Assembly (NCBI GenBank): GCA_030167125.1
Contig: CP126531.1
Location: 806,001 to 870,000 of the forward strand
Length of the DNA: 64,000 nucleotides
Source: Rhodanobacteraceae bacterium
Lineage (GTDB): Bacteria; Pseudomonadota; Gammaproteobacteria; Xanthomonadales; Rhodanobacteraceae
Direction of reading: 5' to 3'
In this document: positions 46,020 through 55,049 of the stretch, piece after piece
Numbering within the stretch: the first letter of the stretch is position 1
How the letters are laid out: the number at the start of each line of letters is the position of its first letter
Program-made: the position numbers and the translations under genes
The notes under the pieces: model-generated
Databases searched by the model: none
What the model was told of the DNA's origin: nothing
Seen by the model: only the letters and a program-made list of their open reading frames with translations

Positions 46020-48338
46020 TCACCAGTTGAACCCCACGCCCGCCGATACGCTGGCCTTTCCGCTGGAAGCCGCGCCACCGAGTGAAAAGCTCGCGTGCTC
46101 GCCCAGCGCGCGCCTGTAGCCGACCGCGATCGCCTGCTGGCTGCCTTGCGAGCCCACGCCGATGCCGACGCTGTTCGCACCTGGTCCGGACGTGTTCTGC
46201 GCGAGTCCCGCCCACGCCGCGCCAGCCGCGCCGATCTGGTCGATTCGTTTGTCCATCTCCGAGAAGCGCGCGTTCACTTGCTGCTCGAACTGGTTGAATT
46301 GATCGGTGGTGACGTAATCGACCGCCGGCGCCGCGGCTGCCGCCGCGCTCGCCACGCCTTGGCTTTGCATGTTCGAGTACGTTTGCGCCGAGGCCAATGC
46401 TTCCTCGGTTTGCGAGTCCGTGCTGGACTCTTGGTCCTGCGCGGGTGAATGTGTCGCGACCGGCGTCGCGCCCGCCAAGGCTGCGCCGCCGTGCGGCGTT
46501 GCGACCGTGTGCGCGCCGGCAGCTTCCTGCGGAACGGGTGGTGCATGCCCGGCCGCAGCGGATTGCGTGGTTGCTTGGGCTTGCGTTGTGCCGCTGCCGC
46601 CATATTGCTTCTGTAATGCATCCATTTCCGTAGCCAGCGCGTTGAACTCGCTGGTCAGGCTTCCGATCGCGCTGGCGAATGCCGCATGACTGGTGTAGTG
46701 CGCCTGCAGATATTCGAGGTTCACCGCATCGTGCGCGGCGACCGGATCGCCGACGTTGATGATGCGGTCGTAGAACGCGGCGCTGCCGTTGCTGCCGTCG
46801 TTGCCCACCGAAACGGTGTTGGCGATCTCGTCGTAGGCATTCCAGCCGATTGCGGTGGAACCGTTTTGCGTGGCGTCGGCAGCGAAGCCGATGGCGACGC
46901 TGGCGGTGCCCGAGGAAAGGGCATTGCTGCCGAGGGTGACCGCGCCGACGCCCGTGGCGGAGGATTCCGAGCCCACCGCGGTCGCGTTGTTCTGGGTGGC
47001 CTGCGAGGCCGAGCCAAGCGCCATCGAAAGTCCGCCGGCGGCGATCGTGTATTCGCCAGGATCGATGGTGCCGTTGCCGTTCTTGTCGATGGCGCCGCCG
47101 AGCGCGGTGGAGTTGCTGGCGGAGGCTTGGGCATAAGGACCGAGTGCAAAGGCTTGCCCGCCGGACGCCACCGAGTTCAGGCCAAGCGCGACCGCCTTCC
47201 TCGCGGCGTAGGCGTTGTCGCCGAGCGTCACGCTGTAATCGCCTTTGGCGTTGGCATACGCACCGAGTGCGGTGGAAGACGTGCCGATCGCCTTGGCCCG
47301 AAAACCGAATGCGCTTCCATTGTGGCCAGCGGCGCTGCTCAGATCGCCGACCGCACTGGCTGCCGCGCCGGTGGCAAAGGCGTTGTCACCGACGGCGGTC
47401 GAATAGGTATTGCTGGCCTGCGCGTAGGCGCCCAACGCGGTGCTTTCGAGACCGCCGGCCGAACTGTGGAAACCCAGTGCGCTGCTGTACTGGCCGCTCG
47501 CGCTTGCGACCTGGCCGACTGCGGTGGCGGCGAGTTGTGCCACCGCGTGCGAACCCAGGGCCGTGGCCGATTGCGCGGCCGCGTCCGACGAATCGCCGAG
47601 CGCCGAGGCATAGCGGCCGAGCGCTTGCGCGCCACTGCCGGCGGCCACGCTGTAGTTCGTGGTGGAACGTGCCCCGTAACCGATCGCGGTGGCACCGGGG
47701 CTGGCGCTGTATGCATTCACGCCCAGTGCAACGCTCTGCGAGCCGTGCGCATTGGCGCTGCGGCCGAAGGCAACTGACTCCGGCGCAGCGAAGCTGGATT
47801 CGCCCATGGCGCTGCTTCCGTTCGCGGCGTACGCCTGGAAGCCGAGCGCTGTGCTTGCTATGCCGTGTGCGTTGGCACCGAATCCGGCTGCCGTTGCCTC
47901 GGTGCTGGCATAGGACGCGGCGCCCAAGGCGGTCGCGTCGATGGACTTGGCGTTTGCATACGATCCAAGCGCCACGGCATTGGTGTTGCCTGCATACGAA
48001 TCCCTCCCGATGGCCGTGCTGTAGTTTCCTGCGGCGTAGGAATCGAACCCCGCCGCCGTTGCGGCATATCCAGCCCGGGAGCCGAAGCCGCAGGTGACCG
48101 CATTGGTTCCGGCACTCTGATTGTTGCCGCCACACGATGTATCGGCGAGGACGCGGGCCGGCAAGGGCGCGAGGCAGGCCAGCAGAAGCGATGCCGCGAG
48201 CAACTTGTGGCGCGTTGATGGGTTGCTGCCCGTACCGCTCGAAGCCGATGCGCCGCGCCTGCACGAAGCGAGTTCCGTAGCGACGACGACCTGGTTGAGG
48301 CTGCGGTTCCAGATCAGGCTGTAAATGCGCTTGTTCAT
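46020..48338 (-). CDS. YadA-type trimeric autotransporter adhesin
   Basis: 772 residues. It opens with an ESPR extended signal (MNKRIYSLIWNRSLNQVVVA), which fixes ATG 48338, and a hydrophobic signal region ending near residue 65. Residues ~75-560 are YadA-head repeats (AxGxxA/S types such as TALGAASYAS, SVALGVNAYS). A perfect EF-hand loop, DKNGNGTIDPGE, lies at 418-429. A neck (NVGDPVAAHDAVNLEYLQ), an Ala/Pro/Gln-rich linker, a short coiled coil (FNQFEQQVNARFSEMDKRID) and a C-terminal membrane anchor ending GVGFNW complete it. It should form a trimeric surface adhesin. It lies downstream of the kinase gene on the same strand. Confidence 0.92.
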   Translation of the reverse strand: MNKRIYSLIWNRSLNQVVVATELASCRRGASASSGTGSNPSTRHKLLAASLLLACLAPLPARVLADTSCGGNNQSAGTNAVTCGFGSRAGYAATAAGFDSYAAGNYSTAIGRDSYAGNTNAVALGSYANAKSIDATALGAASYASTEATAAGFGANAHGIASTALGFQAYAANGSSAMGESSFAAPESVAFGRSANAHGSQSVALGVNAYSASPGATAIGYGARSTTNYSVAAGSGAQALGRYASALGDSSDAAAQSATALGSHAVAQLAATAVGQVASASGQYSSALGFHSSAGGLESTALGAYAQASNTYSTAVGDNAFATGAAASAVGDLSSAAGHNGSAFGFRAKAIGTSSTALGAYANAKGDYSVTLGDNAYAARKAVALGLNSVASGGQAFALGPYAQASASNSTALGGAIDKNGNGTIDPGEYTIAAGGLSMALGSASQATQNNATAVGSESSATGVGAVTLGSNALSSGTASVAIGFAADATQNGSTAIGWNAYDEIANTVSVGNDGSNGSAAFYDRIINVGDPVAAHDAVNLEYLQAHYTSHAAFASAIGSLTSEFNALATEMDALQKQYGGSGTTQAQATTQSAAAGHAPPVPQEAAGAHTVATPHGGAALAGATPVATHSPAQDQESSTDSQTEEALASAQTYSNMQSQGVASAAAAAAPAVDYVTTDQFNQFEQQVNARFSEMDKRIDQIGAAGAAWAGLAQNTSGPGANSVGIGVGSQGSQQAIAVGYRRALGEHASFSLGGAASSGKASVSAGVGFNW

Positions 48339-48494
48339 TCGGATTTCCCGCGTGGTGGAGGGAGGCCGCCGTGCAAATGCAGGGGCTTCATGTCGACATA
48401 CGGGAAAAAATGGCGCGGACGACATCGGCTTTGATGGGCCGGTGCAAGGACCGGGCTGCCGCCGCCAGGAACCGGGTCTGCGATCGCGCAGGGG

Positions 48495-51395
48495 CTATGG
48501 CAGCTGCGCCGGAGCGTCGGCGCGCTTGCGCAGCACGTGCGAGGGAAGCAATTGCAGGTCCAGCACGTTGCGCGCAGACGCTTGTTCTTGCAATGCCTCC
48601 TTGCCTCGCCCCAGTTGCGCGAGAGCTTCGGCATGCGCAAGCAAGGCTTCGCCAGAGTAATAGCTGCCCGCACCCAACTGATCGCGGCGCCACGCCAGGG
48701 CCTGCTCGATGTCCCCCAAGCCGGATTGAGGATGGTGCGCGCGCACCTGCAGCCAGCCCAGCCACAAGCGGGCCGTGGTGCCTTGCATCGCGCCTTCGGG
48801 ATTTCCCGCCGCTGCCGCGATGACCGCGTTCAATAATTTTTCCGCTTCCGGGAAGCGGCCGAGCTGAACCAGTGCAATGCCTTGCGTCAAGGGCAACTCC
48901 TGGCGATAGGAAGCGTGCGTATCGGCCTTCTGGGGCGTGGCCGCCAACTCACGGCAACGTTGCAGTGCCAAGTCTGGGCTGCCGATCGCCAGCCATGCCC
49001 TTGGCCATTCCATTTGCTTGGAGAAGGTGAGGGAGTAGTGCAGCTTGGGGGCGGTCGCGCGCAGCGCATCGAGCTGCTGGATGCCGGCAGGATCGCCGCG
49101 CTCGGCGGCCACGCCCGCGTGCTTCCACTTCAGGATGTTCACGGCGTGCGGCGCGGTCTGGTCCAGCGTGGGCGCAAGACGGTCTTCCTGCGCGAGGATT
49201 TCCAGCGTTCCGGCGAGATCGCCACGCTCCCGCGCGAGGATGGCCAGGTTCCCGAGGCTGTCGTCGCGCTGTTCGGGCGACATGTTGAATGCCACCGCCA
49301 ACGCCGACAGGGCTTCGCCGGATATTTCCCGCGACGTTTTGAATTGACCCGCACTGGCCAGTATGTATGCGTAATTGGTCAATGTTTCGGCCCACTGGGG
49401 GTCGTCGCGCGCGATGCTGCTGCGCTGTTCCGCGACCATGCGGGAGTAGATCTGAAGGGCTTCCTGGACATGGCCGCCGTGCACAAGAAGGAAGACCAGG
49501 TTGGTGCGCGCGCCGAAGGTTTCGCGCGATTGCTCGCCGCGGCTGCGCGCGTACAGTGCCGCCGCCGCGTGCAGCGCACGCTGGGCGCCATCGTTGTCGT
49601 GCTGGCCAAGATCAGCTTCGGCGATCGCGCTCCACGCCCGTGCCTGCCAAAGCCAGCCGGCCGATCCAAGCTGGCGCGCCTGCGCGATGGCGCGCTGCGC
49701 CTCCGCGACGGTCTCCACCGGGTACAAGGCTTCGATGTTGTTGGCTTCGGCCTTGATCAAATGCGCCCTGACGCTCGACGGACCGGGTCGGTCGTGCGTG
49801 AGCGCGAGCACCGCATCGGACTGCAGTTTTGCGTCGCGCGCCGCCCATGCGTCCTTCAATATTTCCGCGTAATCCAGGCGCGCCTGCACGGTCTGCTCGC
49901 CGCCGGGTCCGTGCATGGCTGCATTCAACGCGAGCGATCTTTGCGCGAGTGTTTTGGCCTTGTCGTACGCGCCGATTCCCGAGTAGCTGCTTGCCAGCGC
50001 GGCGGACAACGCTGCTTCCATTTCCGGATTGTTCCTGAACCGCTGGCGCATGTCGCGCGCACCGACGTCCAGCAACATTCGCGCGTTGGGTCCGATGCCG
50101 GCTTGTTGGCCAGAGCCGGTGCTGGAAAAAACGCCGACCATGAAATCCTTCACGGCATCGGCGTTGCCCGCCTGGATGCGCGCCTGCATCGCCTGCAGGT
50201 GCGCCTGGTGCGCCTGCCAGGACGCGAATATCGACGTCGCGATCAGCGCGAGCACCGCCGCGCTGCCCAGCGCGACGGCAATGCGATGGCGCACCACGAA
50301 CTTGCCGAGGCGATAGCCGCGGCCGTGGCCACGTGCGTTGATGGCGCGGCCAGCGAGCCAATTGCGCAGGTCCGCGGACAATGCCTCGACCGAGGCGTAG
50401 CGCTTCGCCGGCTCCCTTGCCATTGCGGCCAGCACGATGCGGTCCAGGTCGCCGCGCAGCATCCGCTTGCGTGCGCGCGCGTCCCGCAGCGCGTTGTCGA
50501 CGGCCGAACTCGGCGGTCTGATGTTCGCGCAATCCAGCGCAGCGGCGCCGCCGAGCGCGGACAATCGATACGGCCTGCTGCCGCTCAGCAGCTCGTACAG
50601 CAGCACGCCCAGCGCGTAGACATCGACCGAGGTGGTGATGGCGCCGCCGGCCAGCAGTTCCGGCGCGGCGTAGTCGGGCGTCAGCAGTTGCATCATCGTC
50701 GCCGTGCGTTCGGTGTCCTCCTGTGCAAGAACCTTGGCGATGCCGAAGTCCAGCAGTTTCGGCGTGCCGCGCGCGACCAGGATGTTGGAAGGCTTGATGT
50801 CGCTGTGCACGACCAAGCTGCGGTGCGCGAACTGCACCGCGTCGCAGATGCGCAGCACCAGCCCGATGGTGTCGCGCACGGTCAGCGCGTGTTCGCGCAG
50901 CCACTGGTTGATCGGCACGCCTTCGACATACTCCATCGCCAGCCAAGGGCAGCCGCGGTCGTCCACGCCGCCGTCGATCAGCCGCGCAATGCCCGGATGT
51001 TCCAGCCGCGCGAGGATCTGCCGCTCCTCGCGGAAACGCCGCAGCAGCCCCGGTGTCGGGAACGCGACCTGCTTGATCGCCGCGCGTTGCTGGAACTGGC
51101 CATCGTCGCGCTCGGCCAGCCATACTTCGCCCATGCCGCCGGCGCCGAGCGCGCCGAGCACGCGCCAGATGCCGAAGCGCTGCGGCATTTCCGCTGTGGC
51201 GGCCAAGTTGCCGGCCAACAGTTCGGGGGCGCGCTCGAGCACGCCCTCCGTAATGGCGTCTGCGGCCAGCAAACGTTCCAGTTCGCGGCGCAACGGCGCG
51301 TCATCGCCGCAATGCGCCTCGAGCCAAGTACCGCGTTGCGATGGCGGAATGGTTACCGCTTCAGCGAACAACGCATCGAGCCGTTCGTTGTCCAT
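48495..51395 (-). CDS. Membrane serine/threonine protein kinase with TPR-like C-terminus
   Basis: 966 residues. A kinase domain at ~75-350 has the glycine loop GALGAGGMGEVWLAE (81-), Lys108, DFG at 216-218 and the catalytic loop H197-S-D199-IKPSN (HSD rather than HRD). A transmembrane helix sits at about 372-392. A long region of TPR-like helical repeats follows, predicted outside the cytoplasm. It is 10 bases downstream of the ECF sigma factor start-to-stop direction, so they form one unit. It probably relays a signal by phosphorylation. Confidence 0.9.
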   Translation of the reverse strand: MDNERLDALFAEAVTIPPSQRGTWLEAHCGDDAPLRRELERLLAADAITEGVLERAPELLAGNLAATAEMPQRFGIWRVLGALGAGGMGEVWLAERDDGQFQQRAAIKQVAFPTPGLLRRFREERQILARLEHPGIARLIDGGVDDRGCPWLAMEYVEGVPINQWLREHALTVRDTIGLVLRICDAVQFAHRSLVVHSDIKPSNILVARGTPKLLDFGIAKVLAQEDTERTATMMQLLTPDYAAPELLAGGAITTSVDVYALGVLLYELLSGSRPYRLSALGGAAALDCANIRPPSSAVDNALRDARARKRMLRGDLDRIVLAAMAREPAKRYASVEALSADLRNWLAGRAINARGHGRGYRLGKFVVRHRIAVALGSAAVLALIATSIFASWQAHQAHLQAMQARIQAGNADAVKDFMVGVFSSTGSGQQAGIGPNARMLLDVGARDMRQRFRNNPEMEAALSAALASSYSGIGAYDKAKTLAQRSLALNAAMHGPGGEQTVQARLDYAEILKDAWAARDAKLQSDAVLALTHDRPGPSSVRAHLIKAEANNIEALYPVETVAEAQRAIAQARQLGSAGWLWQARAWSAIAEADLGQHDNDGAQRALHAAAALYARSRGEQSRETFGARTNLVFLLVHGGHVQEALQIYSRMVAEQRSSIARDDPQWAETLTNYAYILASAGQFKTSREISGEALSALAVAFNMSPEQRDDSLGNLAILARERGDLAGTLEILAQEDRLAPTLDQTAPHAVNILKWKHAGVAAERGDPAGIQQLDALRATAPKLHYSLTFSKQMEWPRAWLAIGSPDLALQRCRELAATPQKADTHASYRQELPLTQGIALVQLGRFPEAEKLLNAVIAAAAGNPEGAMQGTTARLWLGWLQVRAHHPQSGLGDIEQALAWRRDQLGAGSYYSGEALLAHAEALAQLGRGKEALQEQASARNVLDLQLLPSHVLRKRADAPAQLP

Positions 51396-51405
51396 GCGCG
51401 CACCG

Positions 51406-51966
51406 TCACAAATACATCACCGCATACAGTTCCGCGCGCGCACGCCGCCAGTCACGGTTCAGGGTCCGCTCGCTGACGTCCTGCATCGCCGCGATCTCCG
51501 ACAGTTCCAGGCCGATGAAGAAGCGCAGTTCGATTAGACTGGAGAGGCGTGGCTGCGAAGCTTCCAGCGTGGTCAGCGCGCGGTCGAGTTCCAGCAGTTT
51601 GTCCGGGGCGACGATTTGCGCAGGTTGTTCGATCGCTGCATCCAGGGGCACGGCATGCACGGAGCCGCCGCCGCGCTTGCCGACCGCACGCGCACGTGCG
51701 TAATCGATGGTGATCTGTCGCATGGCCTTCGCCGCCACCGCGAAAAAATGTTTGCGGCCTTGCAGGTTCAGGCTTTCCGGCGTGGCGAGCTTGAGATACG
51801 CGTCGTGTACCAGGCCGGTGGTGTTCAACGTCGGCGACGAGGCGCCGTGCAACTGCTTGCGCGCGACGCGCTTCAGCTCGTCGTAGAGCAGCGCGAACAA
51901 CGCGTTGCGCGCCTCGGCGTCGCCGTTGCCGGCAGAGCGCACCAATGCCGTGATATCGGTGTCCAC
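51406..51966 (-). CDS. ECF-family RNA polymerase sigma factor
   Basis: 186 residues from GTG 51966, preceded by CGGGAG. Region 2 reads 'LYDELKRVARKQL ... LVHDAYLKL' with 'RKHFFAVAAKAMRQITIDYARARAVGKR'; region 4 reads 'LIELRFFIGLELSEIAAMQDVSERTLNRDWRRARAELY'. This is the sigma-70 subfamily usually paired with a serine/threonine kinase in Xanthomonadales and others. The kinase gene follows directly. The target promoter is unknown, though the autotransporter downstream is a natural candidate. Confidence 0.9.
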   Translation of the reverse strand: MDTDITALVRSAGNGDAEARNALFALLYDELKRVARKQLHGASSPTLNTTGLVHDAYLKLATPESLNLQGRKHFFAVAAKAMRQITIDYARARAVGKRGGGSVHAVPLDAAIEQPAQIVAPDKLLELDRALTTLEASQPRLSSLIELRFFIGLELSEIAAMQDVSERTLNRDWRRARAELYAVMYL

Positions 51967-52093
51967 GCCCGGCTCCCGCCCCTTGACGCGCCCAGTCTAT
52001 TCCTTTCCGCGGAAGCGGTGACGTCCCCGTGTGATCCATCGTTTCCGCGTTGCGCGCATGAAGGCAGCGGGACACGCGCACTACAATGAGTGG

Positions 52094-53914
52094 ATGGCAG
52101 TTTCCACTACGGCCTTCGACGGCAAGGCCTTCGTCCGCAACCTCACCACTTCGCCCGGCGTGTACCGCATGTTAGATGCGGATGACGCGCTGCTGTACGT
52201 GGGCAAGGCGCGGAATCTCAAGAAACGCGTCGGCAATTACTTTTTGAAGCCGAACCTGGAGCCGCGCATCGCGTCGATGGTTTCGCAGATCGCGCGCATC
52301 GAGGTGACGCTGACGCGCACCGAGGGCGAGGCGCTGCTGCTGGAAGCGCAACTCATCAAATCGCTGAAGCCGCGCTACAACATCATGTTGCGCGACGACA
52401 AGAGTTATCCGTACATCTTCGTGTCGGAAGATCCGTTCCCGCGCATCGTGTTCCATCGCGGCGCCAAGCGCGAGAAGGGCCGTTACTTCGGGCCGTTCCC
52501 CAGCGCGCACGCGGTGCGCGAGAGCCTGGCGCTGATGCAGAAGCTGTTCAAGGTGCGCCAGTGCGAGAACAGTTATTTCCGCAACCGTTCGCGGCCGTGC
52601 CTGCAATACCAGATCGGCCGCTGCACCGCGCCATGCGTGGATTTCATCGGAGCCGCCGAATATGCGGAAGACGTGCGCCACGCCACGATGTTCCTGGACG
52701 GCCGCAGCGATGCGGTGGTGAAGGAACTGGCCGCGTCGATGGACGAAGCCAGCAAGCGCCAGGATTACGAGCGCGCCGCGCGCCTGCGCGACCAGGTCGC
52801 GACGTTGCGCGGATTGCAGGCGCATCACTATGTGCACGGCGCTAGCGCCGACATGGACGTGTTCGCGTGCCGCGTCGAAGCCGGCATCGCCTGCGTGTCG
52901 GTGCTGTTTTTCCGCAACGGCATCAGCCTGGGTTCGCGCGCGCACTTTCCGAAACTGGCATTCGATTCTGCGCCCGAAGATGTATTGGGCCAGTTCCTCG
53001 CGCAGTACTACCTCGACCAGCCCGCGCCTGCGGAGGTGGTATGCGACCGCGAACCGGCCGATGCGGCGGCACTGGCCGAAATGTTGTCGGCACAGCGCGA
53101 CCGCGAAGTCACGCTGAAGTGGCGCGTGCGCGGCGAGCGCGCGCGGTTCGTGGAACTGGCTTCGCGCAATGCCGAAGCTGCGCTGCTGGCGCGGCTCGCG
53201 AGCCGGCAGACGCTGCACACGCGTTTCGAGGCGCTGCGCGAATTGCTGCAGCTCGACGAAACGCCGATGCGGCTGGAATGTTTCGACATCAGCCACACGC
53301 TGGGCGAGGAAACCGTCGCCTCGTGCGTGGTGTTCGGGCCGGAAGGCGCGCAGAAACAGCATTACCGCCGCTTCAACATCCGCGGCATCACCGGCGGCGA
53401 CGATTACGCGGCGATGCGGCAGGCACTGGAACGCCGCTTCAAACCGCTGACGCGCGGCGAGGGCGAAGCGCCCGACGTGCTGCTGATCGACGGCGGCAAA
53501 GGCCAGGTCGCGCAGGCGCTGGACGTGTTGCGCGAACTCGGTGTCGCCGGTATCGACGTGGTGGGCGTGGCCAAGGGTCCGTCGCGGCGCGAGGGCGAGG
53601 AAACGCTGGTGCTGGGCGACAGCGGCCGCGAACTTGAGCCCGGTCCCGATTCGCCGGCGTTGCATTTGATCGATGCCGTGCGCGACGAAGCGCATCGCTT
53701 CGCGATCACCGGCCACCGCAAGCGGCGGGAAAAGGCGCGCGAACGCGGCGTGCTGGAAGACGTGCCCGGCATCGGTGCATCCCGTCGCGCGGCGTTGCTG
53801 AAAACCTTCGGCGGTCATGCGGGTGTGATGGCCGCCGGCGTCGAGGAATTGTGCGCCGTGCGCGGCATCAACCGCGAGTTGGCGGAACGCATCCATGCGT
53901 TCCTGCACGGCTGA
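52094..53914 (+). CDS. uvrC: Excinuclease ABC subunit C
   Basis: 606 residues, the usual length. The GIY-YIG nuclease domain (SPGVYRMLDADDALLYVGKARNL) is N-terminal, then 'RSRPCLQYQIGRCTAPC', a UVR domain near residue 210 and the RNase-H-like C-terminal nuclease (RLECFDISHTLGEETVASCVVF). A helix-hairpin-helix ends it (EDVPGIGASRRAALLKTFGG). It makes the two cuts beside a lesion with UvrA and UvrB. ATG 52094 is set by conservation; the ribosome site is weak. Confidence 0.96.
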   Translation: MAVSTTAFDGKAFVRNLTTSPGVYRMLDADDALLYVGKARNLKKRVGNYFLKPNLEPRIASMVSQIARIEVTLTRTEGEALLLEAQLIKSLKPRYNIMLRDDKSYPYIFVSEDPFPRIVFHRGAKREKGRYFGPFPSAHAVRESLALMQKLFKVRQCENSYFRNRSRPCLQYQIGRCTAPCVDFIGAAEYAEDVRHATMFLDGRSDAVVKELAASMDEASKRQDYERAARLRDQVATLRGLQAHHYVHGASADMDVFACRVEAGIACVSVLFFRNGISLGSRAHFPKLAFDSAPEDVLGQFLAQYYLDQPAPAEVVCDREPADAAALAEMLSAQRDREVTLKWRVRGERARFVELASRNAEAALLARLASRQTLHTRFEALRELLQLDETPMRLECFDISHTLGEETVASCVVFGPEGAQKQHYRRFNIRGITGGDDYAAMRQALERRFKPLTRGEGEAPDVLLIDGGKGQVAQALDVLRELGVAGIDVVGVAKGPSRREGEETLVLGDSGRELEPGPDSPALHLIDAVRDEAHRFAITGHRKRREKARERGVLEDVPGIGASRRAALLKTFGGHAGVMAAGVEELCAVRGINRELAERIHAFLHG

Positions 53915-53965
53915 CGGTTCAGGCGCGCGTATGCGACACTGGCGCGGATCATCTGGAGCGGACGC

Positions 53966-54583
53966 GTGCGCATCAACCTGCCAACCTGGCTGACCTTGTT
54001 CCGCGTGTTGCTGCTGCCGGTGATGGTGCTGGTGTTCTATTCGCACGATGCGATCAACGCGATTCCGCTGCGCTTCGCCAATATCGCGGCCGTGGTGGTG
54101 TTCGCGCTGGCGTCGGTGACCGACTGGCTGGATGGCTGGATTGCGCGGCGCTGGCACATGGAATCCGCGTTCGGCGCGTTCCTCGATCCGGTCGCCGACA
54201 AATTGATGATGGCGGTCGCGCTGTTCCTGCTGGTGCAGAGCCACCCGACCTGGTTGCTGGCCGTGACGAGTGCCGTGATCGTCGGCCGCGAGATCACCGT
54301 GTCCGCGCTGCGCGAATGGATGGCATTCGTTGGCGAGCGCGGGCGCGTCAAGGTGCAGTGGATCGGCAAGTTCAAGACCGTGATGCAGATCGTCGCGATC
54401 CTGATCCTGCTGTGGGAACGCGACAAGGACGCCACCGTGCTGCGCGCGTGGAAGGTGGGCGAGGGCCTGCTGGTGTTCGCGGCCGTCCTGACCATCTGGT
54501 CGGGGCTGGCCTACATGCAGGCCGCGTGGCCGGTGCTGAAAAGCGGCCGCATGCCGGGCGAAGGGGACGCTCCGCAGGCTTGA
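53966..54583 (+). CDS. pgsA: CDP-diacylglycerol-glycerol-3-phosphate 3-phosphatidyltransferase
   Basis: 205 residues. It makes phosphatidylglycerol-phosphate in the inner membrane. The CDP-alcohol motif is complete: D53...D56-G57-x2-A60-R61-x8-G70-x3-D74-x3-D78. Four or five hydrophobic helices are present. GTG 53966 follows GGAGCGGAC. The order uvrC-pgsA-tRNA-Gly-tRNA-Cys is a classical gammaproteobacterial cluster. Confidence 0.95.
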   Translation: MRINLPTWLTLFRVLLLPVMVLVFYSHDAINAIPLRFANIAAVVVFALASVTDWLDGWIARRWHMESAFGAFLDPVADKLMMAVALFLLVQSHPTWLLAVTSAVIVGREITVSALREWMAFVGERGRVKVQWIGKFKTVMQIVAILILLWERDKDATVLRAWKVGEGLLVFAAVLTIWSGLAYMQAAWPVLKSGRMPGEGDAPQA

Positions 54584-54618
54584 TCCGAATCTCCGGCCCA
54601 CGTATCATTGCCGGCTCC

Positions 54619-54694
<76 letters not shown>

Positions 54695-54793
54695 GGTTTT
54701 CGAGACCCCGGCACGCCGGGGTCTGTTGTTTCCGGGCCGCGCAACGCGGCTTCGGTTGGAAGGCGGTCTTGCGAGCGCCGCGTTCCCGTCACC

Positions 54794-54867
54794 GGCCAGG
54801 TGGCAGAGTGGTCATGCAGCGGACTGCAAATCCGCGTACGCCGGTTCGATTCCGACCCTGGCCTCCA
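54794..54867 (+). tRNA. tRNA-Cys (GCA)
   Basis: 74 bases with encoded CCA. The acceptor GGCCAGG pairs with CCTGGCC; the anticodon loop CTGCAAA gives GCA; the T loop is TTCGATT. It corresponds to cysT. A third tRNA (leuZ in E. coli) would follow in the standard order but is not seen; an integrase gene lies there instead. Confidence 0.97.
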
Positions 54868-54903
54868 TTGGCTCCATCCCAAGACATCCCGTGAAGCCTC
54901 TGA

Positions 54904-54927
54904 AACCCGCATTGCAGCGGGTTTTTT
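54904..54927 (+). terminator. Rho-independent terminator after tRNA-Cys
   Basis: AACCCGC (54904-54910), loop ATTGCA, GCGGGTT (54917-54923), then a T-run. It ends the tRNA transcript 37 bases after the CCA. Confidence 0.8.
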
Positions 54928-54982
54928 CTTGGTTTTATCGTCCCATGTCTGTCGCCTGAGTATCCTGGAATCCAAGTGCTTT

Positions 54983-55026
54983 TGGGGGCACATATGGGGG
55001 AACCTGCTAAAATCCATGGGGGCACA
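54983..55026. repeat. Three TGGGGG direct repeats upstream of integrase
   Basis: TGGGGGCACA at 54983, TGGGGGAAC at 54995 and TGGGGGCACA at 55017 lie just before the integrase start. They may be arm-type binding sites for the integrase or an excisionase, or part of the attachment region. Such motifs often precede tyrosine integrases, but no second att copy was found within the window. Confidence 0.45.
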
Positions 55027-55049
55027 AATTTGGATATGAGAGGGATCCC

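Noticed and set aside
47100..48100. Periodic sequence that might be a CRISPR array
   Set aside because: The periodicity is protein-coded YadA head repeats with varied nucleotides; no identical repeats with unique spacers occur anywhere in the window.
54868..55049. tRNA-Leu expected after tRNA-Cys
   Set aside because: No cloverleaf with a leucine anticodon could be folded in this interval.
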